DNA from: Aedes albopictus
Lineage: Eukaryota; Arthropoda; Insecta; Diptera; Culicidae
Reading direction: 5' to 3'
Assembly (NCBI RefSeq): GCF_035046485.1
Contig: NC_085136.1
Coordinates: 219,484,853-219,548,852, forward strand
DNA length: 64,000 nucleotides
A program made the position numbers and the translations under genes. Under the pieces are notes generated by a model. That model did not search any database, had not been told where the DNA came from, and worked only from the letters and a program-made list of their open reading frames with translations. Each line of letters starts with the position of its first letter. The first letter of the stretch is position 1. Of this stretch, positions 22,518 through 33,239 are shown piece after piece.

Positions 22518-22636
22518 ACCAAGCTGCTGATTGGTATTAATAGTAGTCCGCAGTCCCGATTCCATCCTCGTCGCCTGCTGTTATAGCCGTAACCAAGGAA
22601 ATCAAACAGGTTGCTAGGAGCTAGAGTTTATTGCTT
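22518..22636. repeat. Direct repeat bordering the gypsy remnant (right copy)
   Basis: Near-identical to 20,417-20,522, with an extra CCGCAGTC block. In the left copy it runs straight into the LINE fragment; here about 1 kb (22,637-23,664) is interposed first, so one copy gained an insertion. Confidence 0.5.
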
Positions 22637-22651
22637 TTGACCAGTGAAGAT

Positions 22652-23043
22652 AATTCGCCTTGACGGAACTCTTTGAGAGAATTGCTCTGTGCGTGAAAAC
22701 ATTTTTTTTTAACATGGGAAAGGATAGGAGCTGCATTTTCAAATGCTTCTAAAATATTTTAGGGACTTCAGATTGAAAAAAGAGTTAATGTTTTGCAATA
22801 TACTTTCAATTAGCTACACTATAACTGGTTTTAGACAAAATGTTTTTAAATCACAATGTTATGTCTATAATATAGCGTATCAAAATCTCATTCGATAACA
22901 TTAAGAACGTTTTGCTTAAAAAAATTTCTATAAAGAATTAGAAGCATTTGAAAATGCAGCTCCTATCCTTTCCCATGTTAAAAAAAAATTGTTTTCACGC
23001 ACAGCGCAATTCTCTCAGAGAGCCTCCGTCAAGGCGAATTGTC
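22652..23043. mobile_element. Foldback MITE with arms of about 110 bp
   Basis: Arm AATTCGCCTTGACGG...GTGCGTGAAAAC...AACATGGGAAAGGATAGGAG at 22,652-22,760 is inverted at 22,930-23,043. Non-coding. The target duplication is not resolved. Confidence 0.75.
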
Positions 23044-23664
23044 AGACAAAAGAGGCACAAAACAAGCAAGAAAGAAGAGGCGGCGATTACTCTTTATCCG
23101 AACTGATAATGTCATGATCTCAAAATTTTTAGTTGCAGACAAAACGGAAGCTGAATTTGTTGCGTACTTTTCAAGTCGTGAATAATCAATTATTACTAAC
23201 CCAAAATCGAAACTTTTTGATGATACATCTTCAGCACCGTTGTAGTGTTTACCGACTCCAAGTTATCGCTCGAAAATAACGATGCAAGGCTTAACGTTGA
23301 ACAATTCGTCATTGAAATCATCGTCATCATCAAACATTTGAAAGCAGTTTTTTTGTCCAAAACAAAAGTTTTTGCGATGAAAATGTATTCGCTGTATTCC
23401 ACATGACGAATGGAACGCAGTGAATACATTTTCATGGTCATTGTTTTGATCTACAGCGAAAAAACTGCTTTTCATTTTCTGAAAAATGATGACGGATGCT
23501 TGAGCCTTAAAAATCTCTAAACTCGTGGTGCACGATCTTTGTCCTATTCTGTTCAAGTTGGGACAAACATATGTCGCATTGGGTAGAATGTCGTAACAAA
23601 TTCAGGTTGCGACATTGTCATTATTGTTGCGCGATGGTTGAATTTTGATTCACTGCTTTTGACT
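23044..23664. other. Unassigned repeat-like sequence
   Basis: Contains a short inverted repeat (AAAATGTATTCGCTG at 23,384 and CAGTGAATACATTTT at 23,418). GACATTGTCATTATTGTTGC at 23,612 resembles ACATTGTCATTATTGTTGCG just after the heptanucleotide array at 35,793. Confidence 0.4.
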
Positions 23665-24125
23665 TGGTTGATGGTTGGCTAACTAATGGCATTTTATTCT
23701 ATTCTAGATTCCAGGCCTACTACTTTTATTAATATCTCGCGAGGCCTGCTAGAGCAAGGTAGACATATATCATACATCTTTGAAATAGCACATTGTACAT
23801 CTCTGGTAAGCAACAATTGCGTTGTTGACAAGTACACATGCTTGAGGCATGACAGGCGAATTTGCTACTTATTTTTTGCGGAAAATAGCAAACACCGGGT
23901 TCACAAGGTTTCCTAAATAGAAATTCCCCTTACGAAAGTAGAGTTCTTGAACTAAAGCCATTTGGGCTGTACCATTTTGCACAAGTCGACAAAGATTGAT
24001 CGTTGCTGTTCTTTTATGCTGGAGATTGCTCTGAGCTATCCTAACCGTAGCCACTACCCAAACTGGATAAGATTAAACTCTTTACAATCACAGCACAAAA
24101 AAGAACGGCAACAATAAAACGAGAT
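23665..24125 (-). pseudogene. 5' fragment of the RNase H LINE family (copy D)
   Basis: Carries the LINE 5' region and the first 61 codons of the endonuclease ([20 protein letters not shown]), then the same aberrant continuation as copy C at 20,530. The two are duplicates of one truncated or rearranged LINE fragment. Confidence 0.75.
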
Positions 24126-24198
24126 CGGTATCACAATGATCACAATTGGAAATTTGGTAGAATTCATAAAATATTTTCTAACATTAACTCTCTTTTCT

Positions 24199-24467
24199 TG
24201 GCGTAACGTCCTCATTGGGACAAAGCCTGCTTCTCAGCTTAGTGTTCTATGAGCACTTCCACAGTTATTGACTGAGACCTTCCTCTGCCAATGACCATTT
24301 TGCAAGCGTATATCGTGTGGCAGGCACGATGATACTCTATGCCCAAGGAAGTCAAGGAAATTTCCTTTACGAAAAGATCCTGGACCGACCGGGAATCGAA
24401 CCCGTCACCCTCAACATGGTCATGCTGAATACCCGTGCGTTTACCGCCTCGGCTATATGGGCCCTTC
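24199..24467 (-). mobile_element. Feilai-like SINE copy, minus strand
   Basis: Complete family body in reverse: the tRNA-like head with box B complement CCGGGAATCGAACC at about 24,399, and the tail at TTCTTGGCGTAACGTCC. Confidence 0.85.
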
Positions 24468-24879
24468 TTCTAACATTAACATAACCAATATTGAAAGGTC
24501 CGTCACATGTGTTGACGTAACCATTGTCCCATGCTGTATGGAAATCCCTTAAGGTACAATCGTACAATTGTGCGTTACAATGGCAGTAGCCGTCACAGAT
24601 TTTTGATTTGTGTGTTAAGAGTTCAAGATTATTGTGTAATGAGTTCAATCAAGAATAAAAAAAAACTCAATCAATAGTTCACGATTGTATTGCTGCCGAT
24701 TCTCTTTAGCGTACACCGGAATGAAGCAGCAAAAAAAAAATCCCATAGAGTAATACTGCAACAGAAAACTAAAACATTTTCTTTGCTAAAAGCAAGGACA
24801 TTTGTTCCGAGTATAATTTAGGAAACAATATGATATAATGGACAATTTCGGCATAAATAATGGCATCAATCTACTATAC

Positions 24880-26158
24880 TCACACAGTCTTGTTGGCGTT
24901 GATCACGATCTGCAACAGTTTGTTCTTGCTCGGGAGCGTTTCCAGTCGACATACCAGCTGGGGAATGTTTCCGAAAATACACCGTGAGGTCAGTCCAACC
25001 TGTACGGCTTGGGCAAACCGTTCCAGGCAGCTGTGAATGTACTCTTCGTTTAATGATTTGCCCGCTTTGAGAAGCGATTCCATTTCGGCTTGGAGCGAGT
25101 TGATGATCAGTGCCAGGTGTTGTGCATTCAGGGCACTAGGAGGAGCGGTCGCTGGAGGCGTTGCTTCCAACAAGCTTTGCAACACGGCCAGATGCAGCTT
25201 GCTGTACAGATCTTGCTTTTTGGTGATCATCATCGAGAGAACACACCATCGGATCAATCCGGCCAGCGGAGTTACTACCGGCATCGCAATGGCTCCCGTG
25301 GGAAGTGCCATTGGCTGCTGGGAGGCTAGACACAGGGCCGGATTCTCGGAGACCCACTCGGTTATGACATCTAGCAGTAGATCCGGAGGGGCCACCAGTT
25401 GCCCTTTCACTCCGTTCAGATAAAGATCCGTCACCGCAGTCATAAAATTGGCCGCAAAACGTGGGGCCACCATTGGCAAAGATTTCAACTGCTCCGAGGA
25501 TTTGTTAGAGAATATTACGAAGTCTTTGACAATGCACTGGGCTAGCTCAAGACTTGGCGGAGAGGTGCAGCCCAACTGTTGCATCCAAGTGCCTGCAGCG
25601 CACAATAACTGAAAGTACAGACAATGTTATTCAATGAGTAAAATATGTGTTAGTTTTAGTATGTATTCATTGTCAATGGCATGTGTCGTTTTTTTCAATG
25701 CCAAGCAAACATACCGGGGCAATCGATCCGGAAACAGCCGTACTGATCAGCTTGTTCAGCACACTGGTGCGCCCGATTGAACCGCCAAACAGAGAGAAAA
25801 ATACCGCGTTCCTGGTGGCGTCCGGCCCAGGGCGGGAGAAAAAATCGCATAGCACCAGCACCAGTTGAAATTCATCGATTGAGGACAGCCGCGGTGCCAC
25901 CGGTTGCTTTTGGTACTGCTGGCCGCCACCTCGTTGATCCTCCCGACGCTCACGGAAGACGAATTCCCCGATCAGATCCATCGCCAAGTCGTGCTTGTTG
26001 CGGTGAATGATAAGATTTTCTGTGGGGAGATTAGATGCGTTGTTATGACGAATGTAGATAAACAGTATCAAATTCGCGTTACCTATTATGGGTAGAGCTT
26101 CCCGGGCCATTTCGGGGAAATCCATTTTCCGAAGAATTTGACGTTCTTGGCTGGTCAT
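24880..26158 (-). CDS. INTS15: INTS15 (C7orf26) Integrator subunit
   Basis: Homologue of C7orf26, now named Integrator subunit 15, which joins the INTS10/13/14 module of the complex that cleaves snRNA and other nascent transcripts. Exons 26158-26083, 26019-25715 and 25608-24880, with GT-AG introns of 63 and 106 bp in phases 1 and 0, give 369 residues. Family blocks are in order: DLIGEFVFRERRE, SSIDEFQLVLVLCDFF, LLCAAGTWMQQLG, MVAPRFAANFMTAVTDLYLN, VTPLAGLIRWCV, LYSKLHLAVLQSLLE, ERFAQAVQVGLTSR and KNKLLQIVI. The start is the first ATG in a good context (AAAAATG). The frame stops soon after the last block, shorter than the human protein, which has a Pro-rich tail. The bases there (ACTGT then GTGAGT) also form a strong splice donor, so a further exon is possible, but I could not find one. 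Confidence 0.92.
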
Positions 26159-26603
26159 TTTTACTGCTTTGTTTGTCAAATATTAGCATTAAATTCAGGT
26201 AATTTTACTAAACTTCAGACGATCACACAAAATAGAAAAATTAAAATTGAAATAATTTTGTTTGTGTTCCTTCCGTCCTTCCTCACGGCGATTTGTTTTC
26301 AAATCGATTGACAGTTAGAGGCAACAGCCGACAGTGCGTGCTCATGCGAAGAGCAAAACAATGTGAACGGAGCTGAATTAGGTACACACGGAGCCAAAAC
26401 AAGTGACAAAATTTTATTGAAAGCGCAGTTTCGAGTTGAAAAAGAATCGCTCAAGAAACTTTTTGAGCGATTCCTGGCAGAAACTTTCAATGGTGACGGC
26501 TTTTGAATTGTCATTTCTTCGCAACTGCGTACTGCGATGGAAGAAAAACGGTTTCTTGGGCGATTCAGGCAAGGAATTTTCCATGCATCAAGATAGGCCG
26601 AGC

Positions 26604-26737
26604 CTAGGATAGGATGTGACACCTGCAACTTCTCTGTCTAATTTCACAGCTTGCTGTCTTGTTTTTCCGCGTTGCTAAGATTATTGGTCCCCAAATTGGT
26701 CTCTTTTGGGCTGACTAGTTGTCGTATCCTATCCTAG
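26604..26737. mobile_element. 134-bp hAT-like MITE upstream of INTS15
   Basis: Inverted ends CTAGGATAGGAT...ATCCTATCCTAG are flanked by an 8-bp duplication GGCCGAGC (26,596-26,603 and 26,738-26,745). Non-coding. Confidence 0.82.
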
Positions 26738-26745
26738 GGCCGAGC

Positions 26746-27931
26746 AATTCAAGCATAATTTTTCAAATCGACGTATATAACTTTTTCACTGAGCTGAGTA
26801 AATTCATGGTCAATGTTGACGACCATTTTACTAAAATAGTTTTTTATAAAAATACTTTTCATAAGTTTTTTCGTGCTTAACATCACCAGGGATATAGCAC
26901 GTACTAGGTAAGAAACAAAACCTACTCATTCCATATCATTTACACAATGAATTTTGATAAAAATACACATACACCGGGTTGGTTAGAGATACGTCATGCC
27001 AGATACGTCGCTTTTGTATGGTGCCAGTTTGGTGTATCTGTTACTTTTGATTTTGGCTAGATACGTCGTTTGGTTTTCTCATATATCAAAACGGTGTATC
27101 TATCAGTAAAGTTGTAAACATCAAAATAGTTAGATACGTCGTTTCGAATAATATGCTTAGTTAAACAAATTAAGCAATAAATCATCAAACAGTGATGTGG
27201 ATTCTTCAATTTGCTTTATGAATCATGCATGCAGCAGTTAACCCGGATTTGTTTACATTCTCGAGTTACGTCGGATTGAAAAGTTATGCTTGAATTCCTT
27301 CTGAGAACTGCAAACAGCCCTGAATTCTGCACTCAAAAAAATCGACACGATCGATTAATAGCACAGAACAGATGTCTATCTTCGAACAAATTTGAAGTTT
27401 CGAGGTGGAAGTCTAGGTGGAAGTCGTAAAATTTTCACTTGGAGAACTAGATTGGAATGAATTTCCTTGGAGAAATAAAAAATCATCAAAGCGTGCCTTC
27501 CCGGATAAAAAACTACCATTCATTACATGGTAAATATTATTAACATATGACTGGTTTTATTGTTCACAATAAAACACATAGTAGATAAATTGTTACTTTT
27601 TACAATAGAAATCAAGCTCATATAGTTCGTACAATAAGTGAACATTAGCTTTATTAGTGACTAATTGATTCGATTGTTTTTCAATAGTTCTATAATAATT
27701 TAAAGTTACTATCAGTAAAAATTTATTTAAGTTGTTTTTAAATAGTTGCAAAAGTGCCTGCCAAGTTCTCATGGACTTTTTATTAAAAAGAGTTTATTTC
27801 TCAATTACACTTAAAAACAATTCGTAATAAATAAATAACAATAAATATTATTGTTGCTTGGATCATGTTTGTATAATCAAATACAAAATCATTTGACATA
27901 TTTTTTATAGTTTTCGTTTTGAATTTGAGTA
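26746..27931. other. AT-rich intergenic sequence
   Basis: No gene recognised. 26,990-27,150 contains several spaced copies of AGATACGTCG(C/T). From about 27,500 the sequence is AT-rich with repeated TTATTGTT-type motifs, suggesting old inverted-repeat elements. Confidence 0.4.
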
Positions 27932-27999
27932 CAGTAGATGTTTCGGTTATCGAATGTTATTCGCTAAAACTTCAACGACTGACAGACGTCAAGCCGTGT
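27932..27999. repeat. Fragment of a TACAGTAGA-ended element
   Basis: TACAGTAGATGTTTCGGTTA then TCGAATGTTATTCGC is a diverged end of the family complete at 46,467-46,724. Confidence 0.5.
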
Positions 28000-28096
28000 T
28001 GGCAGAAGAAGCTCTCAATGAATAACTGAGGAAGTACTTATAGAAAACTAGCTGAAAAGCAGGTTTAGCCAAGTGAGGATGTTACGACAAGAAAAA
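27998..28096 (+). mobile_element. 3' fragment of a Feilai-like SINE, diverged
   Basis: TTGGCAGAAGAAGCTCTCAA to GAGGATGTTACGACAAG matches the 3' third of the SINE with many substitutions, so it is an older copy. Confidence 0.65.
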
Positions 28097-29146
28097 GATG
28101 AACAATGATTTTTCTAATGTTTTCCAATAAATTAAAGGAGTTTAGTAAATAGTAAACTGCCATTGATAACAATACAAATACAATTAGTTAAATGGGGTCA
28201 ATTGAACCGATGTTAAAATAAACTTGCAATAATATTTGTTGTTAAGTAAACAGATTTCGCCTTTGAAAACCCAAAGAACTCATATTTCTCGGTAACACTT
28301 TTCTCCAGCATTTACAGATACTAATGGCCACATGAATTGTGAACTATTTATGGTATGGATCATACGACTTGAAGTCTGACTTGTGATATTTGGCAGTTAT
28401 TTGAAAAGATTGAAGATAGATCTTATCAACAGAGTTTTTGATTCTTATCATAAAATGTGCATATCATTCTGGCGCCCGTTAGTGCTCGTAAATGCTGGAT
28501 ATAAATGTTAGCGGGATATATAAATTCTATGGATTTTCAAAAGCGAAAACTGCTTACAAATAACAACAAATATTATTGTATTTTTATTGTAACAACGATT
28601 CATTTGACGCCATTCAATTAATTGTATTTGTATTGTAAGAACAATGAAAAAACATTAAGATATATTGTTTTCTTTTGAAAATTGCCCTAAAAATGTCTCA
28701 TAAAAACACAATACATTCTATTGTTTTTCGCGAAAAAGTGTATGAAAATTTTCTCAAAATTTTATGGTTAAGATACATAACGACCACCATTTTTTACTGT
28801 AAAAGTGCCATTTACCATTCGCCGAATGGTATAAAACAATAGAAGTGATGGTGAGTGTGCTGTGTAAATTACAATACGTTTAATGGTGAATATTTTTCGA
28901 AAAAATGGTGTTGTAACAATAAAATTTATCGTATTTTTATGACACTTTTTATCAGGGTTGCTCCCGCCCTATCCTCGCTGTACAAAAAAGCTTGCTTTCC
29001 ACCACCAGGTTCGCTAGTGTTCAGCAATCATACTCATTTCAAGCGCAATTGTACAGTGATTCTTGTATCACATGTGTATCATAAGTATAACGTGTTTTGA
29101 CGTATATGAGCTGATTCGAAAACAACAACGTTAGTCTGATGTGTTT
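28097..29146. other. AT-rich intergenic sequence, no gene recognised
   Basis: Includes a stretch at 29,030-29,090 shared with the MITE interior at 664-720. Short ORFs only. Confidence 0.4.
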
Positions 29147-29154
29147 TTCTAAGT

Positions 29155-29410
29155 CTAGGGGCAAGACACTGTGCAAACGAGAGCAACTCTGAGAATTTCT
29201 GAGTAACTCTTTTTAGCAATGATCGACGAAATTTATCGAAAGACATCCCCAAATCTGCAATTTTCATTCAGCACATGCAACACTTTGAAGTTTGGCATTG
29301 GTGCCAGATAACACTTTGGCATAAATGGGAGAAATTCTGATGAACGTTGAGGTATTCTGAGCAACACCTTGAACGCAGATTTGCTCTCGTTAGATCTGTC
29401 CTGCCCCTAG
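29155..29410. mobile_element. 256-bp hAT-like MITE, reference copy
   Basis: Ends CTAGGGGCAAGACA...TGTCCTGCCCCTAG, flanked by a perfect 8-bp duplication TTCTAAGT (29,147-29,154 and 29,411-29,418). The 8-bp target and ends fit hAT-type MITEs. Further 256-bp copies lie at 30,611, 31,243 and 32,893. Confidence 0.88.
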
Positions 29411-29467
29411 TTCTAAGTACAGCTAGCTTCAGAATAATATTTGCTACACTTGGCATTCAATTGCTTT

Positions 29468-30441
29468 CCCAAGTAACCATTAAGCCGTAAAAATGGCATT
29501 AAGTCGGCTCTATAGTCGAATGTAGAACCTGGCTAACAGAGCTAATTGGTTCTATATCCTCTTATAGAGCTGCTCAAAAGCCACTTTTGGCGAATTATTC
29601 GGCTGATATACGGCCAACTTTAAAATATCGTACCAAGTCTCTGGAGCGAAAATTGTCAAAAGTGAGACAAAGAAAAAAGAAAAAAAATATTTTGTTTATT
29701 TCCTGTTCTTTTCTAACTTCCTTCGCTTCCATTGAAGTTGCTTTTTTGCTACTTCATCCAGATTCTAGCTGTTGTCCTCCGGGTTCCTGATCAAGTCCAA
29801 GTCTGTTGCCTTTCTCATCTGCTCCACCAATGCACCATGGGAATGGTGTGATCAAACTAGTATTTAAACCATGAAAAACAAAATAGTTTGGGCATTTCGA
29901 AGGTTGAAAATGATATGGGATGAAGATGATTCAATGGTAAGCTTGGTGCTGATGAACGTAGGAATTGATGCAGGAGAAGAAATGTTTATATAAATTTTCG
30001 AGAAACGTTTCAGAAGAATAGGGAAACGAGCTTGTCTTGATTGAAAAAAATGGAATAATTAACATTACCAGATTCCATTATCTATTTAACAACACCATTC
30101 CGATAAACATTCCAACAACAAAAATAATCCCGTTCCGCCAATCCCGTCCGACATGGATGTTTAAAATGTATTGATCACTAGATTGATCATGACCGACTCG
30201 AGTCTGTTTTGGTCGAAATCTATTTTGATTGATATAAACGTCATGTGCTCCAAGCCCTGTGACAGCACTGACAAACTTCTTTACAGCTTGTAGGCTTTAT
30301 ATAGGCTTACAGGGCTTAATTTAGTTCTTACTGGTTATAGTGCCCATACGCATTAGGAATGCTTATATAGAGCTATTTAGCACTGAAAAGCTGTTTAATG
30401 GCTGTTATAATGCTCAGAACAGTGCTTAGTGGTTACCTGGG
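29468..30441. mobile_element. 974-bp element with CCCAAGTAACC-type ends
   Basis: Left end CCCAAGTAACCATTAAGC and right end GCTTAGTGGTTACCTGGG are inverted. The interior has repeated GGCTTATA/AGCTNTTTA motifs and no transposase. Related ends occur at 31,595-32,867. Confidence 0.6.
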
Positions 30442-30610
30442 TTATCTTTTAACTGAAACCAACAGCCAAAACATCACAATCTCATATGTAATATGAATAA
30501 ACCGGAAGTAATTTTACACACAGAGAACAGACATCCAAGTCCAGTTCCGAAACTGTGTAAGGAATTTAACGGCCATTTGAAATCGGCAACACAAGTCTAG
30601 GGGCCAGACC

Positions 30611-30866
30611 CTAGGGGCAAGACACTGTGCAAACGAGAGCAACTCTGAGAATTTCTGAGTAACTCTTTTTAGCAATGATCGACGAAATTTATCGAAAGAC
30701 ATCCCCAAATCTGCAATTTTCATTCAGCACATGCAACACTTTGAAGTTTGGCATTGGTGCCAGATAACACTTTGGCATAAATGGGAGAAATTCTGATGAA
30801 CGTTGAGGTATTCTGAGCAACACCTTGAACGCAGACTTGCTCTCGTTAGATCTGTCCTGCCCCTAG
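30611..30866 (+). mobile_element. 256-bp hAT-like MITE copy in cluster
   Basis: Nearly identical to 29,155-29,410. It is followed after seven bases (GCCAGAC) by an inverted copy, and GCCAGACC also precedes it. Confidence 0.85.
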
Positions 30867-30873
30867 GCCAGAC

Positions 30874-31129
30874 CTAGGGGCAGGACAGATCTAACGAGAG
30901 CAAATCTGCGTTCAAGGTGTTGCTCAGAATACCTCAACGTTCCTCAGAATTTCTCCCATTTATGCCAAAGTGTTATCTGGCACCAATGCCAAACTTCAAA
31001 GTGTTGCATGTGCTGAATGAAAATTGCAGATTTGGGGATGTCTTTCGATAAATTTCGTCGATCATTGCTAAAAAGAGTTACTCAGAAATTCTCAGAGTTG
31101 CTCTCGTTTGCACAGTGTCTTGCCCCTAG
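30874..31129 (-). mobile_element. 256-bp hAT-like MITE copy, inverted
   Basis: Same family in opposite orientation to its neighbour. Together the two copies form a perfect-looking inverted repeat of about 510 bp with a 7-nt centre. Confidence 0.85.
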
Positions 31130-31192
31130 GGCCAGGCACTGTGCAAACGAGAGCAGCTCTGAGAAATTCTGAGTTACACTTTTCTTCGATGA

Positions 31193-31498
31193 TCTAGGGG
31201 CAAGACACTGTGCAAACGAGAGCAACTCTGAGAGATTCTGAGCTAGGGGCAAGACACTATGAAAACGAGAGCAACTCTGAGAGATTCTGAGTTACTCTTT
31301 TTATCGATGATCGACGAAATTTGTTGAAAGACATCCCTAAAACTGCAATTTTCATTCAGCACACGCAACACTTTGCAGTTTGACATTGGTGCCATATCAC
31401 ACTTTGGCATAAATGGGAGGAATTCTGAGGAACTGTAAGGAATTCTGAACAACACCTCGAACACAGATTCGCTCTCGTTAGATCTGTCTTGCCCCTAG
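31193..31498 (+). mobile_element. hAT-like MITE with duplicated 5' end
   Basis: A 50-bp copy of the 5' end (31,193-31,242) precedes a complete 256-bp unit (31,243-31,498). The combined block is flanked by TCGATGAT at 31,185-31,192 and 31,499-31,506, so it apparently moved as one unit. Confidence 0.75.
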
Positions 31499-31594
31499 TC
31501 GATGATCGACGAGATTTGTTGAAAAACATCCCCAAAACTGCAATTTCTATTCAGCACACGCAACACTTAACAGTTTGACCACAGACAAACAGAC

Positions 31595-32867
31595 CCCAAG
31601 TAACCAAAAGTTCCGCTTCCCATGACAAAATGCACTTTCAAGTTCCGCGAAGTTCAGATAAAGTTCCAAACGGAACTTTCTGGCTGCTTAAGAGGCTAAC
31701 GATGAGCCTTCCAGCAAGGCTTCGGTCACAAGTTTCGGCAAGGCTAATTGTTAGCCTCTTAAGCAGGCAGAAAGTTCCATTCGGAACTTTATCTGAACTT
31801 CGCGGAACTTTGAAGCTGCTTAAGATGCTATGTCGGAACTTTATCGGAACTTTCAAGTTCATAGAAGTTCAGTTCAGTAGCATTGTGTTTCAATGAAGAT
31901 TAAATTTATTTCTTTTACAGAAAACAACTGTTTAAGCGTACACGAATAAAAGTCAAATATGAATTTATCAAATCAATGAATACTAGGCTTGAGCAAAAAA
32001 AAAATTGCCGCCCATCGGTTTCGAACCGACAGTCGCTGCGTGAGAGCCCTACGCTCTACCACAGTACTACAGCTGCGATTGAGTGAACAGCAGGTAAAGT
32101 CTGACTTGAATCGATTTTCTGTTGGCAGCTAGTTTTGCACATTTGTACCACAGACAAACAGACGTAACTCTTAGAGGAAATTCATCAAAAACTTTTGCCC
32201 GATGTTATTTTTATGAGCACACTGCCACCTGTTGGTAGAACCGCGCACGACACTGTCGGCCATGATGAAATTCGATTTGACGTTTTGCTGACACGCACAC
32301 TACTACACAAATTGCCTGTAAATTTCGTTTGCATCATTCAGCAACGTGTACACTGGCAAACGTCAAAGCGATCGAACACTAGCGCATCTGGTGGAACGAT
32401 CGCGCAAATCAAATGAAATTTGAATTGATCGTTAAATGCATGTGCCAAGCCGTTTTGAAGAGTGTTACGTCTGCTTGTCTGTGTTTGTACAGTAGTGAAG
32501 TTAGCTTGACTTTGTCAAGTGTCTGCAGCAGCGCAGCGGTAAGTCGGCAGGCTATCACGCAGGAGGATCCAGTTCAAATCTACATAGCAGCGACATATGT
32601 GAGAATACAATTATCAGTAACAATTTCCAGACGTGAATCACAGCCCCCACCAACAGGGTGTGATTCTGAAAAACACATTTTTGTTTCTGCATGAATTTTG
32701 ACAAAGTTTTGTCAGAAGCTACTTAGAAGGCTATCCAGCGTGCTTATGTGAACTTTCAAGTTCCAAAATTACTTAAAAATGAAGCTGCTTAGAAGGCTAA
32801 TGAGCGATCTCGAACAAGCTGCTTAGCTTATAAAGTACCCTTTTATCTGAACTTTTGGTTACTTGGG
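31595..32867. mobile_element. 1.27-kb element with CCCAAGTAACCAAAAGTTC ends
   Basis: Inverted 19-bp ends are perfect. The interior is built of (C)GGAACTTT/AAAGTTCC motifs, including a palindrome at about 31,640-31,810, and carries the tRNA-like sequence. AC flanks both ends. Confidence 0.7.
32007..32076 (-). tRNA. tRNA-like sequence, probably a pseudogene or SINE head
   Basis: On the minus strand it reads GCAGCTGTAGTACTGTGGTA (box A-like), then a T arm GTCGGTTCGAAACCGAT with box B, GGGCGGC as 3' acceptor strand, and a T10 run after it as a Pol III terminator. The acceptor stem has about five of seven pairs and the anticodon stem does not pair well, so I assign no anticodon. Confidence 0.4.
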
Positions 32868-32892
32868 ACGTCTTACTCTACTCACTTCTCAT

Positions 32893-33148
32893 CTAGGGGC
32901 AGAACAGATCTAACGAGAGCAAATCTGCGTTCAAGGTGTTGCTCAGAATACCTCAACGTTCATCAGAATTTCTCCCATTTATGCCAAAGTGTTATCTGGC
33001 ACCAATGCCAAACTTCAAAGTGTTGCATGTGCTGAATGAAAATTGCAGATTTGGGGATGTCTTTCGATAAATTTCGTCGATCATTGCTAAAAAGAGTTAC
33101 TCAGAAATTCTCAGAGTTGCTCTCGTTTGCACAGTGTCTTGCCCCTAG
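32893..33148 (-). mobile_element. 256-bp hAT-like MITE copy
   Basis: Inverted orientation, flanked by a perfect 8-bp duplication CTTCTCAT (32,885-32,892 and 33,149-33,156). Confidence 0.87.
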
Positions 33149-33239
33149 CTTCTCATCGTCATCCTTTTTAACGGTTAGTTCAAATATTTTTTAATTTCAA
33201 ATAGTTCGTAAATCACTCGGACACGGCGCTCGCATCGTT

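Larger units (their letters stand above)
20040..22565 (-). pseudogene. Decayed Ty3/gypsy pol remnant
   Basis: Broken minus-strand frames follow pol order from high to low coordinate. RT: VAYAALPKVDEELESLQTNG and FTHLDLSEKS at about 22,565-21,900. RT/RNase H: FLGHIVDKDGNQPDPSKTD at about 21,880. Integrase: MDAYSKWPEIF at about 21,000 and YRSTPNQNTPH at about 20,260. Frameshifts separate the pieces, the YxDD box is lost, and a LINE fragment (20,530-20,841) interrupts the integrase. Non-functional. Confidence 0.75.

Noticed and set aside
24367..24648. 93-codon minus-strand frame
   Set aside because: About a third of it is the tRNA-like head of a SINE; the remainder has no similarity I recognise.
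26299..26628. 109-codon minus-strand frame upstream of INTS15
   Set aside because: No recognisable domain, overlaps the hAT-like MITE at one end and is not in frame with INTS15.
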